From: Firmicutes bacterium HGW-Firmicutes-1
Lineage (GTDB): Bacteria > Bacillota > Clostridia > Lachnospirales > Vallitaleaceae
Direction: 5' to 3'
Length of the DNA: 64,000 nt
NCBI GenBank assembly: GCA_002841625.1
Contig: PHAG01000007.1
Coordinates: 62,001-126,000 of the forward strand
Part shown: positions 1 through 7,985 of the stretch, piece by piece
Numbering within the stretch: position 1 is the first letter of the stretch
Layout of the letters: each line of letters begins with the position of its first letter
The notes under the pieces: generated by a model
What the model was told of the DNA's origin: nothing
Databases searched by the model: none
Seen by the model: only the letters and a program-made list of their open reading frames with translations
Translations under genes and position numbers: made by a program

Positions 1-1
1 T

Positions 2-76
2 TATAATCAGGCAATTGTTGATGTACAAAAATACATGAGTGAAAAAATTGAAGATATGTATGGGCTTATGCACTAA
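2..76 (+). CDS. C-terminal end of an unknown protein (partial)
   Basis: An open frame runs from the window edge to a TAA at 74-76 and encodes about 24 residues ending in DMYGLMH. The start lies upstream of the window. Too little is present to assign a family. It is read as coding because the frame is open to the edge and an independent small gene with its own ribosome binding site follows. Confidence 0.4.
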   Translation, partial: YNQAIVDVQKYMSEKIEDMYGLMH

Positions 77-151
77 GCTTTTGAATAAATCTTTTCCTTT
101 ACATAGATACTAAAGAGAACTATAAACCATTTAGTAGAAAGGAAAAGAAAT

Positions 152-292
152 ATGGATAACAACAAAAATAGAATGAGAGATAGAGAAAAAAGCACTCCTG
201 ATTTAAGAAAGATGCAGCCAAAAGACAATGAAGATGTTGGGATTATTGATGGTCAGAAAATTGAGGTACATGAAAGCAAGCATGAAAAATAG
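152..292 (+). CDS. Small hydrophilic hypothetical protein (46 aa)
   Basis: The ATG at 152 is preceded by an AGAAAGGAAAAG Shine-Dalgarno stretch, and the frame closes with TAG at 290. The product is charged, rich in Asp, Lys, Arg and Asn, with no membrane segment or signal peptide. I do not recognise the family. A hairpin terminator follows directly at 303-330, so the gene closes its transcription unit. Confidence 0.5.
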   Translation: MDNNKNRMRDREKSTPDLRKMQPKDNEDVGIIDGQKIEVHESKHEK

Positions 293-302
293 TTACATGT
301 TC

Positions 303-330
303 AAAGGTTATCAATGAAAAGATAGCCTTT
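303..330 (+). terminator. Intrinsic terminator after the 46-aa gene
   Basis: A ten-pair stem (303-312 with 321-330, one G-T pair) has an eight-base loop and runs into a T-rich tail. It lies 10 bases after the stop codon of the small gene. Confidence 0.6.
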
Positions 331-485
331 TATCTTTATAATATGACATACTGTTGTCAAGGAGCAGGTGTTATATTACTGAAATTATGATTAAAGTGAA
401 TTTTTTGACGCTAAATACTCATTAGGAATTATTGCGCGACAAAAGCATTTGTTCCGATGCAAAAAATTGAATTTTCAGAATTACA

Positions 486-514
486 TTGACGTTACATATA
501 TATAAAGGTATAAT
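486..514 (+). promoter_or_regulatory. Sigma-A type promoter of the L25/ctc gene
   Basis: TTGACG at 486-491 and TATAAT at 509-514 are separated by exactly 17 bases. Transcription would start near 521, at the edge of the CIRCE operator. Confidence 0.8.
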
Positions 515-521
515 TATAGTA

Positions 522-548
522 TTAGCACTCGGATGTGGCGAGTGCTAA
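522..548 (+). promoter_or_regulatory. CIRCE operator (HrcA binding site)
   Basis: TTAGCACTC at 522-530 and GAGTGCTAA at 540-548 are separated by nine bases. This is the exact CIRCE consensus with no mismatch. HrcA represses groE and dnaK operons through this element. Its position just after the -10 box means repression would block initiation or early elongation. Neither groE nor dnaK follows. The next gene is the L25/Ctc family gene at 734. Confidence 0.93.
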
Positions 549-564
549 TACTATAATTGATTAG

Positions 565-678
565 ACATTATCTCAAGGATTTATCCATTTCTTGAATATT
601 TTCAAATACATTAACAAAGGATATTATTACCACAATGAACAAGCTGAACTAGCAGAGATTATTGAAAAGTTTGAATGA
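565..678 (+). other. Untranslated leader with a short open frame lacking a start codon
   Basis: Between the CIRCE element and the L25 gene lies about 185 bases of leader. One frame is open from a TAG at 562-564 to a TGA at 676-678. Its last 15 residues look protein-like (YYHNEQAELAEIIEK), but there is no start codon or ribosome binding site. It could be the remnant of a deleted heat-shock gene or chance. Coding status is not supported. Confidence 0.25.
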
Positions 679-733
679 GCTTAAGTAATCTTTTGCATAA
701 TGATGAATGGCTATATGCCAATATAGGAGAAAT

Positions 734-1327
734 ATGGAAGAGATTATTTTAGAAGCAGTAGAAAGAACGAAACAACCAGGAAAATTCAGAGAAGCTGGTT
801 TTGTACCGGGTGTAATTTACGGAGATAGTGTTGCTGGAGCAACTTCTGTAAAATTTAATGCAATTGCCTTAAGAAAGATAATTAACAAACATGGCTCTAA
901 CGCTAAAATATGGATTAAGTTTAATGACAGTAAGAAATTTGGATTTATTAAAGAGGTACAACAAAATCCGATCTCAAGGAATATTACTCATTTAGATGTT
1001 CAAATGGTTTCAAAAGAGCATGAAATAAAAATGCAAATCCCTATTATATTTAATGGTGATGAAGCGTTAAAAACGAGACAACTACAGCTACAAATATACA
1101 AATCTGAAATATCAGTTTTTGGGAAGATGGCTTTAATGCCCGATTCATTGACTGTCGATGTATCAGATATGCAATTAGGTGATTCCATCACTTTAAATAA
1201 TTTTACTTTGGATGAAAAGTTGAAAGTGAATGAAATGGAAGATGTAATCTTAGGAATGATAATTCATTTAAAGAATCAAGCAGCAGAAGTTGAAGATGAA
1301 GCTGAAGTTGAAGCTGAAACTAAGTAA
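734..1327 (+). CDS. rplY: Ribosomal protein L25 / general stress protein Ctc family
   Basis: The protein binds 5S rRNA on the large ribosomal subunit; the longer two-domain form is called TL5 or Ctc and is stress-induced in Bacillus. The 197-residue product has the N-terminal L25 domain (about 5-90, with the typical FVPGVIYGD stretch), a C-terminal beta domain (about 95-180), and an acidic Glu-rich tail. I chose ATG 734 because AGGAGA lies just ahead at 725-730; an upstream in-frame ATG at 707 has no ribosome binding site. The unit is monocistronic as far as visible and sits behind a perfect promoter and CIRCE operator, so heat-shock control by HrcA is likely. Confidence 0.88.
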   Translation: MEEIILEAVERTKQPGKFREAGFVPGVIYGDSVAGATSVKFNAIALRKIINKHGSNAKIWIKFNDSKKFGFIKEVQQNPISRNITHLDVQMVSKEHEIKMQIPIIFNGDEALKTRQLQLQIYKSEISVFGKMALMPDSLTVDVSDMQLGDSITLNNFTLDEKLKVNEMEDVILGMIIHLKNQAAEVEDEAEVEAETK

Positions 1328-1523
1328 GAAATTCTACATTATATCTGTCTATTAACATGAAATATAAATTCAAACTGAACTGGGACTTTGTTTTAGGTCA
1401 CAGTTCATATTTGAACTTTCTTTATCGACAACCATATCTTAAACACCTCAATTAACTTATCTTAAACTCAAATCAAATTTACGACTCTTGATTAACCTGC
1501 CTAGAAAATTACGGAGGAAAAAA

Positions 1524-2567
1524 ATGAAAGCACTATTTCTTGCCGGAGGGATGGGCACTAGACTTCAACCTCTAACGGATAAGCTGCCCAAACCGATGGT
1601 TCCTATTATGAATAAACCATTACTTGAAAGAACTATGCTCAACCTTAAAAAGTGCGGCATATCGGATATTATAATAAGCACTTGCTATCAACCCGAATAC
1701 ATTGAACACTATTTCGGAAATGGAAGTAGTTTGAATTTAAACATAGAATATATAGTAGAAGATAGTCCAATGGGTACTGGTGGAGCTGTTAAAATGGCAG
1801 AAGATAAATTCGATGATTCTTTTGTTGTGTTTAACTCAGATATACTAAGTGATATTGACTTAAGCAAAATGATCGATTTCCATAAATCAAAACAAGCAAT
1901 TGCCACAATAGCAGTAACTGAAGTTCAGGATCCTTCGATGTATGGCGTCATTGAATGTGATTCAAGTGGATATGCGACTTCGTTTAAAGAAAAGCCAAAA
2001 CAAGGGGAAACATCGTCAACATCCATAAATGCTGGTATTTACATATTTGAGCCAGAAATCTTCGAAGAGATTGCATTCGATAAGTTAGTATCTATTGAAA
2101 GAGAAACTTTCCCCAAATTACTTGAAAAAGATAAAAAAATTGGGGTTTATCATAGTGGTAGTTATTGGATGGATATTGGCACAATTGCAAAATATATGCA
2201 GACGCATATAGACATATTGGATGGAAAATGCAAGCTTGTTGATTGTGAATTAAATAGTGACAAAATTAGCTTTGGTGAAAATGTTCAAGTCCATCCGAAT
2301 TCTAAAATTATTGGTCCGGCATATATCGGAGATAACGTTATAATTGGAGAAGAAGTTGTCATAAAACATTCTGTAATAGGTAATAACGTTTCCATTGAGG
2401 CTAAAAGTAGGATTACTGGAAGTATTCTTTGGGATGGCGTCATTATAAACAAAAATGTGAGATTAATGAACACCATAGTTACATCAAACAGTTGTGTAGA
2501 TAAGGACATAAATCTTTTGAACACAGTATATGATAGTGAAATTACCCAGCTATATGAAATTATCTAA
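1524..2567 (+). CDS. Sugar-phosphate nucleotidyltransferase (mannose-1-phosphate guanylyltransferase-like)
   Basis: The enzyme activates a sugar 1-phosphate to an NDP-sugar. The 347-residue product starts with the nucleotide-binding signature GGMGTRLQPLT (8-18) followed by PKPM. The N-terminal two thirds is the Rossmann-like transferase domain (NTP_transferase), and the last 100 residues are hexapeptide repeats of a left-handed beta helix. This architecture is common in GDP-mannose and glucose-1-phosphate enzymes; the exact nucleotide and sugar cannot be read from sequence. ATG 1524 is preceded by GGAGGA at 1513-1518. It leads a run with a GT4 transferase, a six-hairpin protein and a GH130 phosphorylase, which favours a GDP-mannose product. 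Confidence 0.85.
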   Translation: MKALFLAGGMGTRLQPLTDKLPKPMVPIMNKPLLERTMLNLKKCGISDIIISTCYQPEYIEHYFGNGSSLNLNIEYIVEDSPMGTGGAVKMAEDKFDDSFVVFNSDILSDIDLSKMIDFHKSKQAIATIAVTEVQDPSMYGVIECDSSGYATSFKEKPKQGETSSTSINAGIYIFEPEIFEEIAFDKLVSIERETFPKLLEKDKKIGVYHSGSYWMDIGTIAKYMQTHIDILDGKCKLVDCELNSDKISFGENVQVHPNSKIIGPAYIGDNVIIGEEVVIKHSVIGNNVSIEAKSRITGSILWDGVIINKNVRLMNTIVTSNSCVDKDINLLNTVYDSEITQLYEII

Positions 2568-2617
2568 CGTAGTAACAGATTTTTAACAGATTGAAAATAT
2601 GAAAGGATGTTGTTAAT

Positions 2618-3802
2618 TTGAAACAAGCGAAAGCATATAAAAACATAGCATTTTTAAGCACGTATCCACCTAGAGAATGTGGAATAGCTACATTTACAGA
2701 GGATCTCATTACCACCATGGATCATATTGGGAAATTAAATACACATGTCATTGCTATTAGTAATTCTGAGAAGTGTTCTTACGGTAGTAAGGTTATGGCA
2801 GAAATTAGGCAAAATGAACAAAATGATTATATTGAAATGGCAAAGCAGTTGAATGCTTCAAATATTGAATTGCTTGTCATTGAGCATGAATATGGGATTT
2901 TTGGTGGCGATCATGGAGATTATATCCTTGACTTAGTGAACAATTTAGAAATACCAGTTGTGACTACTCTCCATACGATATTATCAAAACCTACGCCTAA
3001 ACAAAAGCATATCATTCATGAGCTTGGAAAAAAGAGCGAGAAAATAATAACGATGGCTCAAAATACCAAACGAATACTTCAAGCTGATTATGGTGTTAAA
3101 GCAGAAAAAATCGAAGTCATTCATCATGGAGTTCCCAAAAAACCGCTACAATTAAGGGAAACGGTAAAGAAGAAACTTGGATATGAAAATAGACAAATTA
3201 TATGTACCTTTGGTTTAATTGGACCGGGAAAAGGTATAGAACATGGTATTGAAGCTATAGCTAAGGTAATCAATAGTAGTTCTACTAGAGACAATAGTGA
3301 TGTACTGTATCTTATTCTGGGACAGACGCATCCGTCATTGAAAGAAAAAGGAATGGCTTATAGAAATAAGTTAGAAGATCTTGTAAATGAGCTTGGCATA
3401 AGTGAAAATGTTAAATTTATTAACAAATACCTTACAAAAGACGAAATAATACTGCACTTGTTGTTAACGGATATTTATATGACGCCGTATCTGGCTAAGG
3501 ATCAGGCAGTGAGTGGAACATTGGCTTATGCAGTAGGTTATGGCAAGGCAATCGTTTCGACGCCTTACCTATATGCAGAGGAAATGCTTGCAGAAGAAAG
3601 AGGATTACTTGCTGAATTCAACAATCCTGACTCATTGGCTACTTGTATAAAACAAATTTTAGAAGAGCCTATTAGAAAATCAAAAATGGAAAGAAATACT
3701 GCTAAGATTGGACGAACAATGTATTGGGATAAGGTTGCATTACGATATACAAATGTATTATTAGGTATTATGACAGCAACCACCGAAATTGGGGTAGTGT
3801 AA
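2618..3802 (+). CDS. Glycosyltransferase family 4
   Basis: This is a retaining GT-B glycosyltransferase of 394 residues. It opens with the typical STYPPRECGIATFTEDL stretch, then GIFGGDHGD and HHGVP, and has the C-terminal donor-binding half with GLIGPGKGIE and the AVSGTLAYAVGYGKA region. The start is TTG at 2618 behind AAAGGATG; no better ATG exists. The stop overlaps the start of the next gene (TAATG at 3800-3804), so the two are translationally coupled. With the upstream nucleotidyltransferase and downstream GH130 it probably transfers mannose. Acceptor and linkage are unknown. Confidence 0.85.
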   Translation: MKQAKAYKNIAFLSTYPPRECGIATFTEDLITTMDHIGKLNTHVIAISNSEKCSYGSKVMAEIRQNEQNDYIEMAKQLNASNIELLVIEHEYGIFGGDHGDYILDLVNNLEIPVVTTLHTILSKPTPKQKHIIHELGKKSEKIITMAQNTKRILQADYGVKAEKIEVIHHGVPKKPLQLRETVKKKLGYENRQIICTFGLIGPGKGIEHGIEAIAKVINSSSTRDNSDVLYLILGQTHPSLKEKGMAYRNKLEDLVNELGISENVKFINKYLTKDEIILHLLLTDIYMTPYLAKDQAVSGTLAYAVGYGKAIVSTPYLYAEEMLAEERGLLAEFNNPDSLATCIKQILEEPIRKSKMERNTAKIGRTMYWDKVALRYTNVLLGIMTATTEIGVV

Positions 3803-4848
3803 TGGAACTAAAGAGCAGTGATGCATTATTTGAAAATTATCTAGCAGACATAACTGATGATGTGGGTATATTCCAACACAGCATTTACGGTATCCCAGAC
3901 TTAAGTAAAGGGTATACGACTGACGATAATTCAAGAGCATTGATATTAGCAGTATTGCTTTTTGAACGATTTAAGAAAAGAAAACATTTAAAACTTATAT
4001 ATAAATACCTGGCTTTTCTGCTTTATGCTCAAAATGATAATGGAAAGTTTAAAAATTTCATGAATTATAACAGAGAGTTTTTAGAAGAAGAGGGGTCCGA
4101 AGATTGCTTTGGAAGATGTCTTTGGGCTATAGGACGTACAATTTCAAGTGATGCTATTCCGGAAAATATGAAAAGAAGTTGTTGGCATATTGTTAATAAA
4201 GCCTTAGAACAGTGGCCAACACTTAATTCGCCAAGGGCAAAAGCCTACTCTATAGTTGGATTAAGCTATTTGACACAGAGACCAGAAGTGATTAAACATA
4301 TTGAGGATTTATCAATGTCCTTAGTAAAGCAATATTCAAAGTTCAAGGATGGCGATTGGCATTGGTTTGAAGACTCTATGACTTATGGAAACGCTTTTTT
4401 CCCGTGGTCTCTATTTAAAGCATATCATATTCTGGGAACAGATATTATGCGTGAAACGGCTATTGAAAGTATGGATTTTCTTGGTAGCATAACCTTAAAG
4501 GAAGCCTATTTTAAACCGATCGGATGTAATGGTTGGTTAATGAAAGGTGAAGCACCAGCAGCGTATGATGAACAACCCTTAGAGGCATGCGAGACACTAC
4601 TTGCGTATCTAGATTATTATGAAATGACTTCAGATAAAAAGTATCTTGAGAGTGCAGAAAAATGTTTTAATTGGTACAAAGGTCAAAATTCAAAGGGACT
4701 ATCTTTAATTGATGAAGATACCGGAGCTTGTTATGACGGTCTAAATGAAAATGGCTTGAATTTAAATCAAGGCTCAGAATGTGTAGTATCATATGGTATA
4801 GCGTTTATGGAAATATCAAAACATTTAAAAGTCCAAACTATTCTTTAA
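3802..4848 (+). CDS. Six-hairpin glycosidase-like protein
   Basis: This is a 348-residue cytoplasmic protein with the pattern of an (alpha/alpha)6 barrel: repeated helical pairs, a TTDDNSRAL motif near residue 40, and FFPWSLFKAYHILG around residue 200. Proteins of this type are found next to GT4 and GH130 genes in Clostridia and are often annotated as glycosyltransferases or glycosidases without experimental proof. It is coupled to the GT4 gene by a one-base overlap and shares its transcript. A hairpin overlaps its stop codon. I infer a role in making or trimming the same oligosaccharide; the reaction is unknown. Confidence 0.6.
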   Translation: MELKSSDALFENYLADITDDVGIFQHSIYGIPDLSKGYTTDDNSRALILAVLLFERFKKRKHLKLIYKYLAFLLYAQNDNGKFKNFMNYNREFLEEEGSEDCFGRCLWAIGRTISSDAIPENMKRSCWHIVNKALEQWPTLNSPRAKAYSIVGLSYLTQRPEVIKHIEDLSMSLVKQYSKFKDGDWHWFEDSMTYGNAFFPWSLFKAYHILGTDIMRETAIESMDFLGSITLKEAYFKPIGCNGWLMKGEAPAAYDEQPLEACETLLAYLDYYEMTSDKKYLESAEKCFNWYKGQNSKGLSLIDEDTGACYDGLNENGLNLNQGSECVVSYGIAFMEISKHLKVQTIL

Positions 4849-4856
4849 TAGTTTGG
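4833..4856 (+). terminator. Hairpin spanning the stop codon, possible attenuator
   Basis: CCAAACTATT at 4833-4842 and AATAGTTTGG at 4847-4856 form a perfect ten-pair stem with a four-base loop. The stop codon of the preceding gene is at 4846-4848, so a translating ribosome would melt the stem. The following ATTTTAAC is a poor T-run. It could limit read-through into GH130 or protect the upstream mRNA. Confidence 0.45.
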
Positions 4857-4886
4857 ATTTTAACTCGATTAGAAAGGAATTCTATA

Positions 4887-5858
4887 ATGATAAAATTTAC
4901 TAAACTAGGTGTTGTGATGAGACCATTTAAGGATCAATTTGGAAGCTTTGCTAGATTCAATCCTGGCATACAATTGAAGGACGGAATTGTACATATGTTA
5001 TATAGAGCGACAAATAGTGATATTAAAGATAAAGAAAAATATATATCTTACATTGGTTATGCGAAGTTAGATACAAAAACCAATATTTTATATGACTCAA
5101 ATGATAAGGTGATTTATCCAACACTACCTGAGGAGATTAAAGGTTGTGAAGATCCGAGAATTGTTGAATTTGAGGGTTGTTTTTACATTTTTTATACTGC
5201 CTATGATGGAATCACAGCTAGAGTGGCTATAGCTAAAACAGAGGATTTCATTAAATATGATAAACTGGGCGTAATAAAACATTTTAGTTGGGATAAAGAC
5301 GCGTTTATTTTTCCTGAAAGAATTAATGGAATGATTGGATATTTGCACAGAATTTCGCCGAATATTCAGTTAGACTATTTTGAAAGTTTTGATGAACTTC
5401 TTTCTATAAATTCATGGGAAGATTATGAAAATAAGATTGAAACATCAACAATTATGAAAAGCGAGTATTTCTGGGAGAATCAAAAAATTGGCGGCAGCGT
5501 GCCACCAATTAAAACAGCAAAGGGATGGCTATTATTATATCATGCAGTTGATGATCAGTTTGTATATCGCGGTAGTGTAGCGCTTCTTGATTTAGAGAAT
5601 CCTTCAAATGTAATTGCTCGCATACCTTACCCTCTTCTTGAGCCGGTGGAAGAATATGAACTATTCGGTGATGTCAATAATGTAGTCTTTCCCGAAGGTG
5701 CTTATATCCATGAAGGAGAATTGTATATATATTATGGTGCAGCTGATAAGTATATAGCCGTTGCTAAAATAGAAGTTGATTTACTACTTGCGGAACTAAC
5801 CAAGTATCCTGTAAATTATAAGCTAGTTAAGCTACAATCATTGCCAAAGGATATTTAG
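4887..5858 (+). CDS. GH130 beta-mannoside phosphorylase
   Basis: GH130 enzymes cleave beta-mannosides by phosphorolysis to give mannose 1-phosphate; known members act on beta-1,2-mannobiose, beta-1,2-oligomannan or mannosyl-glucose. The 323-residue product shows FGSFARFNPG near the N terminus, YRATN, the conserved EDPR motif with Asp89 (the likely general acid), and GGSVPPIKT with YHAVD further on, as expected of a five-bladed beta propeller. I chose ATG 4887, preceded by GAAAGGAAT; a longer frame from 4779 overlaps the previous gene and has no ribosome binding site. It closes the four-gene unit and would recycle mannose 1-phosphate to the nucleotidyltransferase. Confidence 0.82.
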   Translation: MIKFTKLGVVMRPFKDQFGSFARFNPGIQLKDGIVHMLYRATNSDIKDKEKYISYIGYAKLDTKTNILYDSNDKVIYPTLPEEIKGCEDPRIVEFEGCFYIFYTAYDGITARVAIAKTEDFIKYDKLGVIKHFSWDKDAFIFPERINGMIGYLHRISPNIQLDYFESFDELLSINSWEDYENKIETSTIMKSEYFWENQKIGGSVPPIKTAKGWLLLYHAVDDQFVYRGSVALLDLENPSNVIARIPYPLLEPVEEYELFGDVNNVVFPEGAYIHEGELYIYYGAADKYIAVAKIEVDLLLAELTKYPVNYKLVKLQSLPKDI

Positions 5859-5984
5859 GATTGGTTGATTATTATCGTATTAAATAGTAGATTTAAGTTT
5901 ATTGCATAGACTGAATTAATCAAGGTAAAAATAAGTAGTGATAATAATACATTGCAAATTTGCGTAATTAATGGAGGTCTAAAT

Positions 5985-6137
5985 ATGAATTTATTGAAAT
6001 GGGTAGGTGGAATTGTTGTAGGTTTTTGGATATTAGGGTTGGTATTTAGGATCGGTGGAGGGCTTATTCATTTATTACTTATTGTAGCGGCAATTGTGTT
6101 TATAGTAGATTTTATTAAAAGAAAAGTTTCTTCATAA
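5985..6137 (+). CDS. Small membrane protein, lmo0937/DUF5670-like
   Basis: A 50-residue protein with two hydrophobic segments (about 5-22 and 27-43) around a GGGLIH turn, ending in a short basic tail. This pattern is typical of the lmo0937 family of small membrane proteins, whose function is unknown. ATG 5985 has a strong GGAGG at 5974-5978. A terminator hairpin follows at 6179-6212, so it is a single-gene unit. Confidence 0.7.
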   Translation: MNLLKWVGGIVVGFWILGLVFRIGGGLIHLLLIVAAIVFIVDFIKRKVSS

Positions 6138-6178
6138 AACTTGATGCAAACGTAGATTTTAGTGGTAGTCAGATTATA

Positions 6179-6212
6179 GGGGAGAAAGGTATTAGTAAAT
6201 ACTTTTCTCCCC
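6179..6212 (+). terminator. Intrinsic terminator after the small membrane protein gene
   Basis: GGGGAGAAAGGTATT at 6179-6193 pairs with ATACTTTTCTCCCC at 6199-6212 through a five-base loop, with G-T pairs. Only a short T-run follows. Confidence 0.65.
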
Positions 6213-6240
6213 TTCAAATATATTATATGTAATTTTTAAC

Positions 6241-6273
6241 AAAAAAAACTTAAACCTTTTTATCGATTTAAGT
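6241..6273 (-). terminator. Intrinsic terminator of the RiPP unit (minus strand)
   Basis: On the minus strand ACTTAAA (6273-6267) pairs with TTTAAGT (6254-6248) and runs straight into an eight-T tail. It lies about 40 bases after the precursor peptide gene. Confidence 0.7.
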
Positions 6274-6311
6274 ATGGCAGAATATATGTAGTTATAGTGA
6301 TATTTGAAAAC

Positions 6312-6509
6312 TCACTTGCTATTGCTAGCTCCATCATATGCCTCATTGCGGTCATCTGAAAATAGACAGCTGCATCTACAAACATTTTCATTGGTTTGAC
6401 CATTGCTTGCTCCATCAAAAGTACTGTTTTGATCATCAAATTGACTGCACTTACAATTACAAGTTGCTCTTACTGCATCTGATTCAAAATTACCCTTAAC
6501 TTCCTTCAT
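6312..6509 (-). CDS. Cys-rich RiPP precursor peptide with two core repeats
   Basis: A 65-residue peptide with no signal peptide: a short leader (1-16) followed by two units with a 27-residue period. Unit 1 has C17-x-C19-x-C21-x3-D25-D26 and DGASN at 32-36; unit 2 has C44-x-C46-x-C48-x3-D52-D53 and DGASN at 59-63. Its ATG follows AAGGAGGTGA, the best ribosome binding site in the region, as expected for an abundant substrate. It lies 21 bases after the radical SAM/SPASM gene on the same strand. It resembles the Cys-rich substrates of clostridial SPASM maturases, where Cys-sulfur is crosslinked to a nearby residue. The C-x3-D spacing matches the thioether pattern known from ranthipeptides such as freyrasin. 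The real crosslinks are unknown. Confidence 0.75.
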   Translation of the reverse strand: MKEVKGNFESDAVRATCNCKCSQFDDQNSTFDGASNGQTNENVCRCSCLFSDDRNEAYDGASNSK

Positions 6510-6530
6510 CTTATTTCACCTCCTTATTGA

Positions 6531-7985
6531 TTAATAAATAGTTGCATTATCCCATTCTTGTATTTTCTCAGGGTATGTTTTTGATATACTGATATAATCA
6601 GCGATTTTTTGGTTGAAGGAACGTCTTACCTTTTCGCAATTAATTCTTTTCTTATCTTGGTTAAACAAACCATTTTCATAAGCATGAAGATAACACAAGG
6701 TACAATTAGAAATGGCAACACAAGACTGACAATCCTCGAAGGATTTTTCTGCATATTCCGCTATCACATTCTGAATATTTAAAAGATCAATTCCTGTGAG
6801 AGCATGACCAATATTTGGGCAACCATGAACGCGTTCACATATTTTGTAATGTCCCTCGACTGATACATAGAGTTTTTGAACTGCGGGTACACAACATCCA
6901 TTAGGATAAAAACTATTCCTATGACCTGAAAAGGTAGGTCGTTGGTGAAAAAACAAGTATGATTTATCAAACATATTTTCGAGCAATGTGTTTTTTTTCT
7001 CGATTCTGATTTCTGATAACCATTCATCGTAAAGGCTCATGTCAATTCCTTTATGAGGAGGTTCCTCAAAAATGAAATGTTCAGGAGCATCTACAAGGGA
7101 AGTTTGCGCACGAATGTTTCTTGGTAGCCAAGACTCTTGGTCCCAAAGCTGATGAAGCTGGCTCAACCAACTCAAGGAAGGAATAACCATATTGAGACCA
7201 ATTAAGTTGTGTCTTTCGGAGGGATATATATCTAATAAGGTTTTCAGTCCATTAATCGTAGTCTCATAGCTACCTGTCCCATTAGGATATTGGCGAAAAC
7301 GATCATGCATATCCTTTGGACCATCAAGACTTACTAAAACGTTAAATGAATGGTCATTTAAAAATTGAGCTATTTCAAAATTAATGAGTGTTGCATTGGT
7401 AGTAATAGAAAAGCTTATAGGACGAAGGGAATGTGTTTTAGCAAAAAATACTGCATACTTTATTTTTTCAAAAGCTAATAAAGGTTCACCACCATAAAAT
7501 CCAATAGATATACGTTCGCTTTCTTGACTACATTGGATGGCTTCTAGGATTGCCTTTTCAAGAATGACAGTGGACATTTCCAAATTGCCATGGGTACGAT
7601 GGTCGCTGTAACCACCACCAAACGCACAATATTTACATCTTAAGTTACACTTGTCGGTTATTTCAACTAGAGTTTTTGCTCTTTTGCTGTTGATTAGCGT
7701 TATGATTTCAGGCCAAGATGCATGAAATGACAAGTATTGTGGAGGATTACATGAAAATAAGCCCCGTTCAATCATTGTCTTAATTTCAGATACAATTTCC
7801 GAGAATTGAAGCTGGAGATCGGTAAGACTAGTTCCACTTAGCCATCGGCTGAAAACCTCGCTTTCTGACTCGGATATTTCAAACAAACGATTCGTGTGGT
7901 GATCGAGCACATAGTGGCCATCAGGAGTATTGTAAAGTGCAATATATGGTGGAGCTGAAATGAAATCGAACATGTCATTGATCAT
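6531..7985 (-). CDS. Radical SAM/SPASM peptide maturase
   Basis: A 484-residue enzyme that would install crosslinks in the neighbouring Cys-rich peptide. The first 105 residues look like a precursor-recognition region. The SAM cluster motif CNLRCKYC gives Cys113, Cys117 and Cys120, followed by GFYGGEPLLAF. The C-terminal SPASM part has many cysteines, including CERVHGC, CQSCVAISNCTLC and a final NCEKV, enough for two auxiliary [4Fe-4S] clusters. ATG 7985 is preceded by GGGAGG eleven bases upstream. It is transcribed ahead of the peptide gene. No transporter or protease gene is adjacent on either side, so export must rely on genes elsewhere or the product stays inside. Confidence 0.85.
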   Translation of the reverse strand: MINDMFDFISAPPYIALYNTPDGHYVLDHHTNRLFEISESESEVFSRWLSGTSLTDLQLQFSEIVSEIKTMIERGLFSCNPPQYLSFHASWPEIITLINSKRAKTLVEITDKCNLRCKYCAFGGGYSDHRTHGNLEMSTVILEKAILEAIQCSQESERISIGFYGGEPLLAFEKIKYAVFFAKTHSLRPISFSITTNATLINFEIAQFLNDHSFNVLVSLDGPKDMHDRFRQYPNGTGSYETTINGLKTLLDIYPSERHNLIGLNMVIPSLSWLSQLHQLWDQESWLPRNIRAQTSLVDAPEHFIFEEPPHKGIDMSLYDEWLSEIRIEKKNTLLENMFDKSYLFFHQRPTFSGHRNSFYPNGCCVPAVQKLYVSVEGHYKICERVHGCPNIGHALTGIDLLNIQNVIAEYAEKSFEDCQSCVAISNCTLCYLHAYENGLFNQDKKRINCEKVRRSFNQKIADYISISKTYPEKIQEWDNATIY

